64,000 bases of DNA from Amphibalanus amphitrite (GCF_019059575.1 NW_024881506.1:496001-560000); one strand, 5' to 3'; positions 22,544-33,159 are shown, numbered from the stretch's first letter. Notes: generated by a model from the sequence alone, not told the origin. Program-made: numbers and translations.

Positions 22544-22822
22544 TGTTGTGATGCGTGCTACTGAGCCGGCACGAACTATGCCGGCGCAGTCAGCTGATAG
22601 CTGTTGCCAGCCGCCGCGGCGCCGGCAGGCGCCTGATGATAGGCTGTGCCGCCGGGCAGCTTCCGGCGTCTTTGAGTAATGAGTATTGTTGCGCAGTCGT
22701 CAGCCGGACTCAATACAGTTAACATCGGGAGTGCGCGTGTGCATCTGGGGCGGTGGAATCACGACGATAATTAATTTGCTATCGAACCATTATTAACGTA
22801 GACTTAATGTAAAACCATAACA
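22544..22822 (+). repeat. 3' LTR of Ty3/Gypsy element
   Basis: 279 bp, same as the 5' LTR by eye over the full length. Followed by the TSD CCCAT at 22823-22827. Confidence 0.97.
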
Positions 22823-22827
22823 CCCAT

Positions 22828-23159
22828 TAGGTATAAGTCAATGGGAGAAAATTGAAATGCGCCTTTTTTGGACAAAAGACATTATAAACACTCCCAAACA
22901 CCGAATTACAAGTGGTTTAGACACACTGAACATGAAAATGGTGTCCGTGACCCTTGTTTATGCCCTGAGGTCATCTTAGGTCACGAATGGTATCTAACAG
23001 TTTTCATGGGTGTAACTTTGTATACTTTCGAGGTCCCATGTGGGACCCCAGTGCGAACATTTGGGACCCCAATTGTCATTTTGGGACCCCAATAGTGGAG
23101 GCCCCCGAGACGCACCAGCTACTTTACAAACGGAGGTCCGATGTTCATATAGAAGGTTC
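22828..23159. other. TTAA-element interior, no gene
   Basis: Resumes the element after the Gypsy TSD. Bases 23035-23100 repeat GGGACCCCAA three times and match, in inverse orientation, the zone near 26265-26290 on the other side of the minisatellite. Confidence 0.5.
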
Positions 23160-24360
23160 TCTGTATAAATAGGAGGCCCCTTGGACAAATCGGAGGCCCT
23201 GTTGGACAAATGGGAGGCTCCCTGGACAAATAGGAGGCCCCTGAGCAAGTAGGAGGCCCCCTAAACAAGTAGGAGGCCCCATGGACAAGTATTGGACATA
23301 GGAGGCCCCCTCTGTACGAATAGGAGGCCACCTGGGCTTGGACAAATAGGAGGCCCTAGACCTAGACAAACAGGAGGCCCCTTTCACAAAAGGAGGCCCC
23401 CTGGACAATTAGGAGCCCCCTGGACAAATAGGAGGCCCCTTTCACAAAAGGAGGCCCCCTGGACAATTAGGAGGCCCCCTGGACAAATAGGAGGCCCCCT
23501 GGACCTAGAATGCCCCTGGATAAATAGGAGGCCCTCTGAACAAGAAGGAGGCCCCCTGGATAAAGAGGAGGCCCCTAAAATAGGAGCCCTCTGGATAAAT
23601 AGGAGGCTACTTAAACCAATAGGAGGCCCCCTGGACAAATAGGAGGCCCCCTGAACAAGTAGGAGGCCCGCTGGACAAATAGGAGGGCCCCTGGACAAAT
23701 AGGAGGCCCCCTGTACAAATAGGGGCCTCTTGAACAAATAGGAGCCCACATGGACAAGTAGGAGCTAGAGGCCCTCTGTACGAATAGGAGGCCCCTGAAC
23801 AATTAGAAGGCTCCCTTAACAAAAAGGAGGCCCTTCAAAAAAAAAGGAGGCCCAAGTAGGAGACCCCTGGACAAATAAGAGGCCCATGCACAATTATGAG
23901 ACCCCAGGTCGAATAGAAGACCCCTGGATAAATAGGAGGCCCCTGGACAAATAGGAGGCCCCTGAACACGTAGGAAGCCCCCTGGATAAAGAGGAGGCCC
24001 CCTGGAAAATAGAAGCCCCCTGGATAAATAGGGGACCTTCTGGACAAACAGGAGGCCTCCTGGACAAATATGAGGCCCCCTAGACGAATAGGAGGCCACT
24101 TGGACAAATAGGAGGCGCCATTAACCTATAGGAGGCCCCCCTAGACAAATAGGAGGCCCTCTATAACAGTAGGAGGCTCTCTGTACGTACAAATAGGAGG
24201 CCGGCGCTCGACCTGAAGAAGCTTAGCTGTATGTACAAAAAGGAGGCTCTCTGTGCAAGTAGTCGAAGTAGGAGTCTCTCTGTACTGTATGTATATACCT
24301 ACAAATAAGAGGCCCCCTGGGCAACTTAGAGGCTAGGTACACAAATCGGAGGTCACCTAT
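23160..24360. repeat. Minisatellite, unit AGGAGGCCCCCTGGACAAAT
   Basis: Roughly 50-60 tandem units of about 20 bp, with variants AGGAGGCCCCTGAACAAGT and AGGAGGCCCCATGGACAAGT. It lies in the middle of the 17156-26983 TTAA element. All reading frames across it give repetitive peptides and are not genes. Confidence 0.9.
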
Positions 24361-24427
24361 AAAAAAGCGGGACTCTGTTGGAATACCTGTTTGAATAAAT
24401 TGTTTTCCTAATATTCAAATTATTTAA

Positions 24428-25821
24428 TCCTCGCCCGCACATGGGGGGCAGTGGTTGCCACCCCCCCCCCCCGGGTTTTTTTCTGTTCTGCACTCAACAT
24501 TTTGATTGCTAGAAGCCCGATGTTTCGTATAGCTATAGCTGCTTCTCTATCCTTTCTTAGCGTCCATTGAAAATTCCAAGTTTCTGTGGTTTTGGTTTCG
24601 GAGATATGACCTTATTCTTCAGGTGATGTCATAACCCAAGTGACAAATACCCAATATCTTGCGTTGGCTATGGGTCTTATGAGCTTTTGACACCTTGATT
24701 TCGGCCTTTTTTGCCAGTCTTACCTCCCACCTATCATAGAACATGTTGTTCGATGATGTAGAGACGCTAGGGTCAGGGTCAAGGTCAGCCTAGGTCATCT
24801 AAAAATTTTGCGTTTTAGGCGAGCTGAATTTACTTTCGTGAAGTTTCTTTGACTGTATATTTGGTAAAAGCTTCTCAGTTCATGATCTCATGCTATAGGG
24901 ACACATTCATAATCGGTGCACACATCAGTATACACACAGACATACAAACACATATCATTGACCTTGACCTTACTTGACCTGAAATGACCACAGCCAGCAA
25001 AAACCTAGTCGGATAGTGTGACAAAGAGGTTCTAGCTGGCTTGGCACCACAATACCGGCAGCGTCATCGGTACCTATATGATGAGCAGCGCACGTGATAT
25101 TCCAACGGGCAACGGTGACCCCAAACAGCAACGTTCTTTAGTTTGACCTGACCTGGAAGGTCAATGACTACCTGATGAGGTAAAATTTGGTATCATCGGA
25201 TTCGTCTCTTCCCAAAGAATATGTTCCTCTTGAGTGCGAAGCTTAAAATTTTGTTTGAATAAATTGTGGTGATGTCGAATAAAATACCTACACAAGCAGA
25301 GGGCCAACCCATCATATACCGATGACGCTGCCGTATTGGTGCCAAGCCAGCTAGAACAGCTCTTTGTCACACTATCCGACTAATTTGCTGCCTGCGGTCA
25401 TTTCACGTCAAGTTAGGTCAAGGTCAATGATATGTGTTTGTATGTCTGTGTATGTCTGTGTCTGTACTGATGTACCTTGACCCTGACATCTGTACATCGC
25501 ACACGGCAGAACAACATGTTCAATGATAGGTGGGAGGTAAGATTGGCAAAAAAAACGACATCAAGGTGCCTCAAAAGCTCACAAGGCCCATAGCCAACGC
25601 AAGATATTGGGTATCCGTCATTTAGGTCATTACATGACCTGAAGAACAAGATCATATCTCCAAACCCAAAAGCCACAGAAACTTGAAATTTTCAATGGAC
25701 GCTGAGAAAAGATAGAAAAACAGCTATCCAAAAATCAGATTTCTAGCTTTAAAAATGTTCAGTGTGGAGCAGAAAAACTAACTTGGGGGTGGCAACCCTC
25801 CCCCCCAGGTGCGGGCTAGGG
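24428..25821. mobile_element. TTAA foldback element, 1.4 kb long inverted repeat
   Basis: TTAA flanks at 24424-24427 and 25822-25825. Ends are TCCTCGCCCGCACATGGGGG and the near-inverse CCCCAGGTGCGGGCTAGGG. Almost the whole element is one imperfect palindrome: for example 24715-24760 pairs with 25515-25550, 24975-25065 with 25310-25425, and 24560-24640 with 25620-25710. The spacer is about 200 bp (25090-25295). No ORF. Transcription through it would give a long hairpin RNA. Confidence 0.85.
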
Positions 25822-25825
25822 TTAA

Positions 25826-26452
25826 CCCTTACACTTTCTGGGGTCGGTTAGATTCCTTGCGCAATGCTGTGCCGTTAAATTCTTTTTTTTTATGATAAAG
25901 GCTTTTTGTTTTATTGTCGAAAGTGAAAAAGCCAGAAATTTTCGTCGATTTCGGTCGACGCGGGGGATATTTACATACAATGTCATCCTGCTGGCCTGGA
26001 TCCATGAGTAAGGTCAGGTGACCTACCATTTCTTTATTAATATTTAAAAAAAATCATGGCATCCGGGCTGTGACAAAAAATAAGTGGCCTAAGTCCAATG
26101 AGAAAACTGGATTTGGGGGTACCCTAGGTTTGGCTTCTGAGCCTCTGGTCCCCCAGTGAAAATTTCTTAGAGGAGGCCCTGACGTGGTTCGTAAATTACC
26201 GCTTCCGCAATTAGAGGCCCCTAATTGCTTGGAGGCCCCCACTAAATGGAGGCCCCCTTGGACGTTTGGGACCCCAATGGTGATGTCAAAGTTTCACCCA
26301 TGACAGTTTTTCGCAAATAACTTTTGATAGAGGCATGCTAGAGCGATGAAAACGCCTTAGATGTGTTCAGTTCGACGATACGGATCGACTGATATGCAAC
26401 ATGACCCTTTCCGGTCAGGTCATGACCTTGACCTGAGGTCAAATTTTCAAGT
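25826..26452. other. TTAA-element right arm, no gene
   Basis: Non-coding. GGAGGCCCC remnants occur at 26163-26280, and AGGTCA/TGACCT hexamers near 26400-26460. Confidence 0.5.
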
Positions 26453-26640
26453 TGACCTTTCAAGGTCAACTTATAGTTCATTCGATGCGTCTTGACGAGA
26501 GGAACACAATGCCGGTAAAAGTAAGCTCGTACAAGGCTTGGGTCAAAAGTTATTGCAGAAAAACTGTTTCCGAAAAAATCGGTTATTTTTGTAGTTTTTG
26601 CCCCCTGGAGGCAAAACCGTTGACGTTAGGTCAAATCTGA
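26453..26640 (+). repeat. Uninterrupted relative of the 17156-26983 target site
   Basis: GACCTTTCAAGGTCAACTTA here matches the sequence made when the flanks at 17151 and 26988 are joined across one TTAA (one change in the TTAA, which reads TTCA). Homology continues into GTTCATTCGATGCGTCTTG. Confidence 0.75.
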
Positions 26641-27159
26641 GAGAATTACTCAGAAAGGGCTTTAATAGGGCTATCGAATGCGCTTTACCGCGGCGCTGTA
26701 GCTCTATTGGTTCTCGAGTTATGCGTTGGCTTCTTGGAAATTGTCGACATTCGACCTGGAAATCGGCGAAATTTTGCCTTCAATGACCTCTGGTGACCTG
26801 ACCTTTGACCTGACCAAAAAATTGACCGAAGTGATTTCGTCATTATTTTTGACGCTCTTTCGAACGCCGCCTTCCGCGTATCGCTACGTGGCCCAGGAGC
26901 CGAGTTACAAGGGGGGGGGTGTTCAAACCCCCCCCCCCCCCCCAGCAGGGCGTGGAAATCCAGGACCCCCAGCCGGGCGCGGGTTAAAGGCCAACTTATA
27001 GCTCATTCGGCGCGTCTCGACGAGAGGAACACGATGCTGGCAAAAGTAATGCAGTGACTCTCTTGAGTCAAAAGTTTATACCGAAACACTTGTTTCGTGA
27101 AAACGGCTATTTTTAGGTAGAGTATTTGCCCTCTGGAGACTACACGGTTGACCTGAGGT

Positions 27160-27640
27160 CAAATGTGAGTCCAATCGGCCCAGCCGTTCTAGAGATCTGA
27201 AAGCGGCAACCTTCACGTGCGCACGTGCCAACTGGGCCCCCAACTCCCAACTGACTTTTGCACGGCACCCTACTAACCGGTCCCTAACCGTGTACCAAAT
27301 TTGAGCGTAATCGGTCCAGCCGTTCTCGAGATCTGGAATCGATCCCTGCACGTGCGCACGTGCAGCAGCATCCCAACTCTGGCACATGTATATGCAGTGC
27401 CTAGTGGGTGCCTACCTACATGCCATCTTTCAGCGCAATCGGCCAAGTAGTTACCGAGATATTGCAACAATTACAAAACTGACACCTCTTCGTTTTGCAC
27501 GTGGCACGTGCATAAGGGGTCACCCAAATGCATCGAAAATAGTCCAATTCTTGGTGGAAGGAATGAAGCTACCCTACAAAAATTACCACAAGTGAATCGG
27601 TCCAGTGGTTGTGGAATTATAAGCTTCACATAAGAGTCCA
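27160..27640 (+). mobile_element. GCACGTG-repeat element (copy 4, partial)
   Basis: Modules with CGGCCCAGCCGTTCTAGAG and CGGTCCAGCCGTTCTCGAG occur, with GCACGTG palindromes at 27213-27229 and 27348-27365. The usual GAGCGAGCGAG left border is absent, so the copy is truncated or joined to the AGGTCA-type repeat before it. Confidence 0.6.
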
Positions 27641-27707
27641 GTCGCAAATCACAAAATACCTCACGCAATTTGCAACATGTCATCGAAACATGCTGCAATG
27701 TGGAAGT

Positions 27708-27775
27708 GACCAGCCGCGAACCCGAGACCTTTGAATTGCGAGGCGAGTTCGCTAACCATTAGGCCAAGAAAAGAA
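27708..27775 (-). ncRNA. tRNA-derived (SINE-like) segment
   Basis: On the minus strand, GGCCTAATGGTTAGCGAACTC resembles an A box and D arm, followed after about 30 nt by CTCGGGTTCGCGG, which resembles a B box. The arms do not pair well enough for a working tRNA. Lies inside the Harbinger-type element, so it could have supplied a pol III promoter. Confidence 0.45.
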
Positions 27776-28135
27776 GAGGACGGCGCCATTTGTTTATGCC
27801 GTTGCCATGGTGACGACGCCGTACGGCGCCGATGCGGCAAGCTTGCGGCAGCCGCATCTCGCCGCATCTCGGTGCATCCTGCCGCTTTGAGCCGTATCGT
27901 GACGTGCCGCACCGCATCGCGACATGCCGCATCATGCCGCACCGCAACCGTACCGCATAAAAAACGCACTCGTGTGGGGCGGCCCTCATTCATTGAGAAC
28001 CGGTCGGAGCGTTTGAGTCTTTAATTTAGTAGTCGCCGCTTACTAATCATGCGGCATACACGCCGCACATAACCGCCAATGCCGCAACGTAGCTTAGATT
28101 TCGAAGTAAGTATTTAGTCCCACCCTGTTGGGGTT

Positions 28136-28199
28136 AGGCTGCTACTGCACGTGCGCACGTGCAGGAGGCGCTTCCAGATCTCGAGAAAGGCTGGTAATA
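28136..28199 (-). repeat. GCACGTG-module fragment
   Basis: Contains TGCACGTGCGCACGTGCA (28146-28163) and the inverse of the CCAGATCTCGAGAA phrase. Confidence 0.6.
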
Positions 28200-28207
28200 A
28201 TTGAAGT

Positions 28208-28940
28208 TAGAGATGTCAATCGGATACCAACTTTTTGGTATACCGATACCAACTCGGTATTTGGTATTTCAATCCTAATGTGTTTGGTATTTTGTTGGTA
28301 CCATGAACCCTCGCTAGTGCTTAAAGGGACCCTCCCACCTTCAAAAAAGTTTATGAATTGGCATGAAAGTGATGTCGCTCGGTTCAGAAAGAGCGAAAAC
28401 GAAAATCTACCAAATTTCACCGAAAAATATTCACCGGTTTTCAAGATATTAGACTTTTACTTTTGTTTACTTTTTTGGGATCTCCACTGTTTCTAGCGAC
28501 TTTATTTTAGAAGTGCGGCGTTTGCGGCAGATGTTGCGCGCAAATAGCATATACCACCGCGTGCTACAAAACGTTTTAGTCAAACATTTAAAAATCGTTA
28601 GATATCTGCGCTGACGTCACACATTCAGAGGGGTATTCCTAAGCATTAGCCCCTCTGAATCCAAATGCTGCAATTTTGAAATTCAATATTTCCGATTTAA
28701 GGCATTTCTGGATGTTGTGAGTGCCGAAACCGGTAATTGTGAGCCAGGGACCCCATTTTGGCTATCTCAACTCAAATCTAATGTTAAGGTGGGAGGGTCC
28801 CTTTAAGAGGCTGAGAAATCGGTAAAAAGTTGGTATTTTCCTCATGTTCCCAAGTTGGTTTGGTTTCGATATTTCTCCACGGTTTTGGTTGGTATTTGGT
28901 TTGGTGTCGGTATTCCGATTTTCCGTAATTGACATCACTA
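28208..28940. mobile_element. hAT-type MITE (TAGAGATGTCAAT family), interrupted
   Basis: Inverted ends TAGAGATGTCAATCGGATACC-like at 28208 and ATTGACATCACTA ending at 28940. The 8-bp TSD ATTGAAGT lies at 28200-28207 and 28941-28948. The body is rich in TTGGTATTTGGTAT. It is split by a TTAA element at 28325-28802. The second copy (49467-57798) lacks that TTAA insertion and so acts as an empty site. Confidence 0.9.
28325..28802 (+). mobile_element. TTAA-target MITE, family 1 (nested in hAT MITE)
   Basis: 478 bp with inverted ends AGGGACCCTCCCACCTT, flanked by TTAA at 28321-28324 and 28803-28806. The other hAT MITE copy reads TATAAGAGGCC at the corresponding site, so the insertion boundaries are supported. 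No ORF. Confidence 0.9.
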
Positions 28941-28948
28941 ATTGAAGT

Positions 28949-29272
28949 ACTGGACATATGTCACTTAATTAATTTTACCACTTGCTTATAAAACATCTTA
29001 AACTGGCGGAACAGTTGTGTAAAATACGTGTGCAGAGCTCGTGAGTTTTATTGAATAGTTTTGTGAGATTCAAAAGTAACGGTGGCCAGCTGGCCAGCTG
29101 GGCCATTCGGCGGGCGGGACAAGGCCAGGGGGGCGACACGGCTATTCGCGCAATGTATTAATTTATGGGCCGCGCGGGGCCTCGCGATGACGCGGCTGGA
29201 GGCAACTGCTCAGCGCGCTAGGATACTTCTGGCGGGGCGGGGCGCTGAACGGTGTGCAATGAATGGGTTATG
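28949..29272. other. No gene; fragment of a GGGCCATTCGGCGGG element
   Basis: GGGCCATTCGGCGGGCGGGA at 29100-29119 matches the terminus of the MITE ending at 34784. The rest is unassigned. Confidence 0.4.
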
Positions 29273-29537
29273 GTCGGGCCGACAGAGATGAGGTATTGAA
29301 TTTGAATTGACATCAGCAATCGGGTGGGGAAGGAGAACGTTCCTAATCGAGCTTGGGTTGGGGAAAGCCGAAAATATCGCGATCGGCTCATAGCTCAGAC
29401 AGGGCCGGGTGCCGTACCATGTGTTGTATACATATTTAGGCGGGCAGACAGAGATGAGTTATTGGATTTAAATTCACCTTACCATCGGTTTCTGGTGGGG
29501 TTTGAAAATGGTTTTAGTCAAGCTCGGAGTGGGGCAA
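29273..29537 (+). repeat. Tandem repeat of about 168 bp, two diverged units
   Basis: CAGACAGAGATGAG...ATTGAATTTGAATT and CAGACAGAGATGAG...ATTGGATTTAAATT start units near 29279 and 29447; GAGCTTGGGTTGGGG pairs with AAGCTCGGAGTGGGG. Confidence 0.6.
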
Positions 29538-29777
29538 CCCACTGGCGGATCCAGGGGGAGGCATTTGGGGCAAATGTCTTCCCCCACATTGGCAGCGCCC
29601 GAAATCGCTTTTCGAGAATCAAAGAAAACTTCACAACTTTTCTGAGGAAATGTTGGTTAATCACACTGCACAGCAGTGCGCAAGGAATCGAAATCAGTTT
29701 TTTTTTAATTAATTCCGAGAAACCTTTTTGGGGTAAGCCCCCGCAGTGTCCAAGACCCCTTCCTGGATCCGCCAGTT
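29538..29777. mobile_element. Small MITE with GGCGGATCCAGG ends
   Basis: ACTGGCGGATCCAGGGGG at 29538 and the inverse CCTGGATCCGCCAGT near 29777 bound 240 bp without coding capacity. The TSD is unclear. A related pair bounds 60879-61101. Confidence 0.65.
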
Positions 29778-30050
29778 GTGAATAAGTCACGGTCGATACC
29801 GAGCTTCGGCGGGACCAGGCGCTGTATACGTTGTTCTTTCAATGAAGAGGTGGACAGACACCTAGCCCCACATCCTACTGCTATGCCCTTGCTTCTGTGG
29901 GAAGCACTAAAGCATCACGGAATCCCACAGGACCTGCGAGTCGACGAGGTGGGCCGCTTTGGCCGCCGGGTACTGCAGCTCCCTGGAGTTGCCTGGGACC
30001 GATGGCAAAACAACAGCTCCGGCGGTGCCCCTATGGGCCGTAGTAATTAG

Positions 30051-30371
30051 CGAATTCCTGTAATGTAGAGATCATATCCTCAATAATCTCCATTACCATT
30101 TTATATTCCTAAACAGTATGACAGAACAATTATGCTTGCCTACGTTCAGGCATTACCTCTGATGGTCATACGTCCAGTACAACATGTGTTGTCTGTCAAA
30201 CAACAATCGACGACGGGATCTCTTCTCATTATCTCTTAAGCCATCGGTTGTCAATTCACCCACCCCGTTTCCCTAAAAATAGACGGTCAGATTCGGCCTG
30301 GGTCCTTACGACCCCTCTAGATTCGCCAGAGACGGGATCGGATCGCCGTTATTGCACCCGTCTTAGTGTCT
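30051..30371. other. No gene recognised
   Basis: Ordinary non-coding sequence between a short unassigned ORF and the next TTAA element. Confidence 0.35.
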
Positions 30372-30690
30372 TTAAAGGGACCCTCCCACCTTCAAAAAAG
30401 TTAATGAACTGGCATAAAAGTGATGTAGCGTGAATCACAAAGAGCGAAAATGAACATCTACCAAATTTTACCGGAAAATGTTCACCCGTTTTCGAGATAT
30501 AAGACTTTTATTTTTGTTTACTTTTTGGGAACTCCGCTGTTTCTATGACGTCACGTAAAGGTTTTCTTTACGTCGGCATTTGGAAGCAATAGTTTGGTAT
30601 CAAAGTGCGACAAATATTGCGCGAATGATGCGTTTATCTTATCAAGGTCAATATATGATGGCCAATAAAGGATTCCAGGACAATCTTCTT

Positions 30691-30918
30691 ATGGCATTTC
30701 TTCGTATCGCAATTCTTCGTCTGCAAATCTTCGTCAGGGCATTTATTCGTATCCCATTACTTTGTCTCGCATCAGGGTATATGAAAATCGGCTCGCATTT
30801 CTTCTTCAACGCAAATACCTATATGCAAAAGTAAGCATTGAGGGACAAATAAATGCACCGACGAAGATTTGTAGACGAAGAAATGCGGACGAAAAATTGT
30901 GCTACGAAGAAATGTCAT
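30691..30918. mobile_element. Small MITE with long TIRs (CTTCGTC repeats)
   Basis: ATGGCATTTCTTCGTATCGC at 30691 is mirrored by the inverse ending at 30918, and pairing continues for more than 35 bp with CTTCGTCTGCAAATCTTCG. 228 bp, no ORF. Confidence 0.7.
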
Positions 30919-32889
30919 GCGAGGATTCGTTCGGGTACCATGACATTTATGTGATTTCAAAGTCAAGGTTCACAGCTGATCTGCTAAATCAAGCCAAGAA
31001 TCCAAACTATCAAAAAACTATAAATATTTGTTTGTCTGTCACAGAGGTCTCAAGCAATATAAGGTTGACATATGTTGAATCAAAAATCTACTGCCACAAC
31101 TCACATCTCCTGCCTTAGTTTATCATTGTTGTTTAAACTTTCTTTCAAGAGAAACAGAAGCCAGTAGATGATATCACTTCAGATGATTGTTTCAAGATCT
31201 GAGTTCAAATGGAAATAAAAGCAAGATCAAGATGAAACAGGGATTATTGCTGTTAAAGTAGTTTGGCCATGATACAACAAGCACATAAATCATTAGCCAA
31301 ATCAAATACTGGTTGGTTTGTCAAGATGTTTGTTGTCTGTCGTCTGTCGAGCTGCTATGAACACTGAACGCTCTCACTCTTACTTTAAAGATAGTAGTTT
31401 AAGTTGAATGGTAGTGAGCTGTAATTAGACAGAGCAGCTATTCAGTGCTCACATCAAGCCAGGCTAGGAAATGGCATCAACTGTGGTGGGAGGAAGCAGG
31501 TTCGGCAGCCCTATGTTGTAAACTTCTGTTGTGTCTTGTGTTTGATCAACTTATGTTTTCTGCTCTGTTTTGTGCAGTGATAGTAGCAGGTAACTGCATG
31601 CTTGTCAAATTATGTGAATAAACGAATTCATAACATTGCATTTTTCTCTCCATGCAAGGAACAAGTAAGATGTTGTAGAAAATGTAATAGAGGGCTGCAT
31701 TGCTGATTTTGCACTTTATCAGAGCTTTATTAAGAATTGCTTTCCTGAAAGCTACACACAGGCCACAGCACTGAAATTCACAATGTCATAGCTTTTGGCA
31801 GAAAAAAAGAAAAGACTTACCTAGGTAAAATTGGCTGAAAGTATGGCAGAGCAGGTCTTGATGCGTATGCCCATCCATGTGCTTGCCGAAGCCGAACTGA
31901 CTGCAAGTTGCAACACATTAACTCTGACCCACCATGGTGGCTGGCATATCCTGAACGTTCACCACTCTAAACAAGACAACTTTCAGCCCTCAGCATTGTA
32001 TTAAAACACTGTACATGACACTCAAAATTTGTTTCAGTGCCATCCACGAACATCAGTCGCCATTCACCAGGCCAGTAAAAACAGAATAGATAATAGTTTC
32101 AAACCCATGTAGTCAGAGTTACAAGGTCTGCACCTCAAAACAAAATCCAGGTGACATTCACCACGCCAGTAAAAAACAGGTACTTAGGTAACGTAACAGC
32201 TTCAAATCTGGTAACATGTTGGTCGGACTTTACACTACCATATTTACATGGAATAATATGATACCAAACAATAGTGCAACCATTCTGGACAACAAAAGTG
32301 TATGATAAAATTAATTTAGAATACTTTGGCAGCATGTGATTTACGAGCACAGGCAGGTGTTACCTACCAGCCTTCTCAATGCTCGTAAAACCAACATTGT
32401 AGTTTTGATTTTACCTTATATGATAACACACTTGGCTGCAATGGCACATTTAATTTAATACTGTGAAAAGACCAGTTATAACCACTTCACAAGCACAATT
32501 GCACCTCATGCCGACATCCTTTTCCAAAGACAGTCAGCAGCGTCTTTCGTCAAAACTGGAAGATCAATCCCCTTTCAACTGTTAACATCAAACATATTTC
32601 TTCATGGTGTGATTTCCATATGGAAACCTTACAGGAAAAGAATTAATGTCAATTGTCAGCTCTTCAAATTTCTTTGGACTTTCACTTGCAGTACCATATC
32701 CAGTTTGCTTTGATATTTTGTTTTTTATTCCATGTTGAAGTTGAACACCAAGCTCCAGATATAGCAGGCAGCTTGATCATATTCGGCCTTGGTATAATAT
32801 CAGTCCAAGTTCCAGTGGTGGGTATCTTCTAATATTCAAATTAAAATGAAAAGCAATAGGCTTTCTCATGTCAGCGCCGACGACGGATT
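30919..32889. other. AT-rich, low-repeat stretch without recognised gene
   Basis: About 2 kb with none of the window's repeat families. AATAAA-type signals occur (AATAAA at 31213, AATAAAC near 31617), and ORFs are short. It could be untranslated or intronic host sequence, but nothing proves it. Confidence 0.35.
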
Positions 32890-33159
32890 TCACGTTGATA
32901 AAAAAGGGAGCTCAAGGTCAGCAAAACTCGGGTTCAAGGAATGGCGGGCGTTGAAATGACTGCTGACGTCATCGAAAAACCGCTAATGGTTAAGAGATAG
33001 GGACTAAGCTGGTCCCACCCTGCAAGTAAAGGGAAGAAATTTCTTGAACACCATAAACCTGCGGGGGTTGCGACCAGGATAAATGGTGGTTTCTGAGCCT
33101 GGCCGCAAACTTGGCTATCTCAACTCAAAACTAATGTTAAGGTGGGATGGTCCCTTTAA

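Larger units (their letters stand above)
17503..22822 (+). mobile_element. Complete Ty3/Gypsy LTR retrotransposon
   Basis: A 5320-bp element with 279-bp LTRs that look identical base for base, a 5-bp TSD (CCCAT), a primer-binding position directly after the 5' LTR, one uninterrupted gag-pol frame and a polypurine tract before the 3' LTR. Everything needed for retrotransposition appears present, so the insertion is recent and possibly active. It sits inside the left arm of the TTAA element. GC content and codon choice of its ORF are much higher in G+C than the surrounding DNA. Confidence 0.97.
17156..26983. mobile_element. TTAA element with G/C-run ends, host of Gypsy, minisatellite and foldback
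   Basis: TTAA lies at 17152-17155 and 26984-26987. The left terminus is CCCGCGCCCTGCTGGGG; the right terminus is the inverse, with an extra copy (CAGCAGGGCGTGG and then CCGGGCGCGGG). Both ends carry a G-run, TGTTTGAACA or TTTGAACA, and a C-run. Joining the outer flanks at TTAA recreates a sequence with a close uninterrupted relative at 26453-26469. Without the Gypsy element and the foldback the element would be about 3.1 kb. Non-coding itself; AGGTCA hexamers are abundant. Confidence 0.75.
16177..27985. mobile_element. PIF/Harbinger-type element enlarged by nested insertions
   Basis: The left end is GGGCCGCCCCACACGAGTGC at 16177 and the inverse ends at 27985. The 3-bp duplication TCA is at 16174-16176 and 27986-27988. 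Subterminal zones (16200-16395 and 27820-27955) are built of short repeats such as GCGGCTACCGT and CCGCACCGCA. The termini resemble those of the 1573-5383 element (GGCC....CACACG). The paralogue at 13195-13400 shows the empty site with a single TTA. Nested content: TTAA element 17156-26983 with its own cargo, parts of GCACGTG repeats, and a tRNA-like segment near 27710. No transposase ORF was seen. Confidence 0.8.
30376..33155 (+). mobile_element. TTAA-target MITE, family 1, with a 2.2-kb insertion
   Basis: The left end AGGGACCCTCCCACCTTC at 30376 and the right end GGTGGGATGGTCCCT at 33155 have the same orientation and are both bordered by TTAA (30372-30375 and 33156-33159). Homology to other copies covers about 30376-30640 and 32890-33155. 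The middle, 30650-32880, is foreign to the family. Confidence 0.6.

Noticed and set aside
23119..24107. Several ORFs on the minus strand across 23.1-24.1 kb
   Set aside because: All are translations of the 20-bp minisatellite and repeat the same dozen residues.
23160..24360. Regularly spaced repeats resembling a CRISPR array
   Set aside because: Units are contiguous and degenerate with no unique spacers, and the DNA is eukaryotic.
29778..30050. 90-codon ORF with plausible composition
   Set aside because: No known domain and no splice or promoter support; its first codons overlap the end of a MITE.
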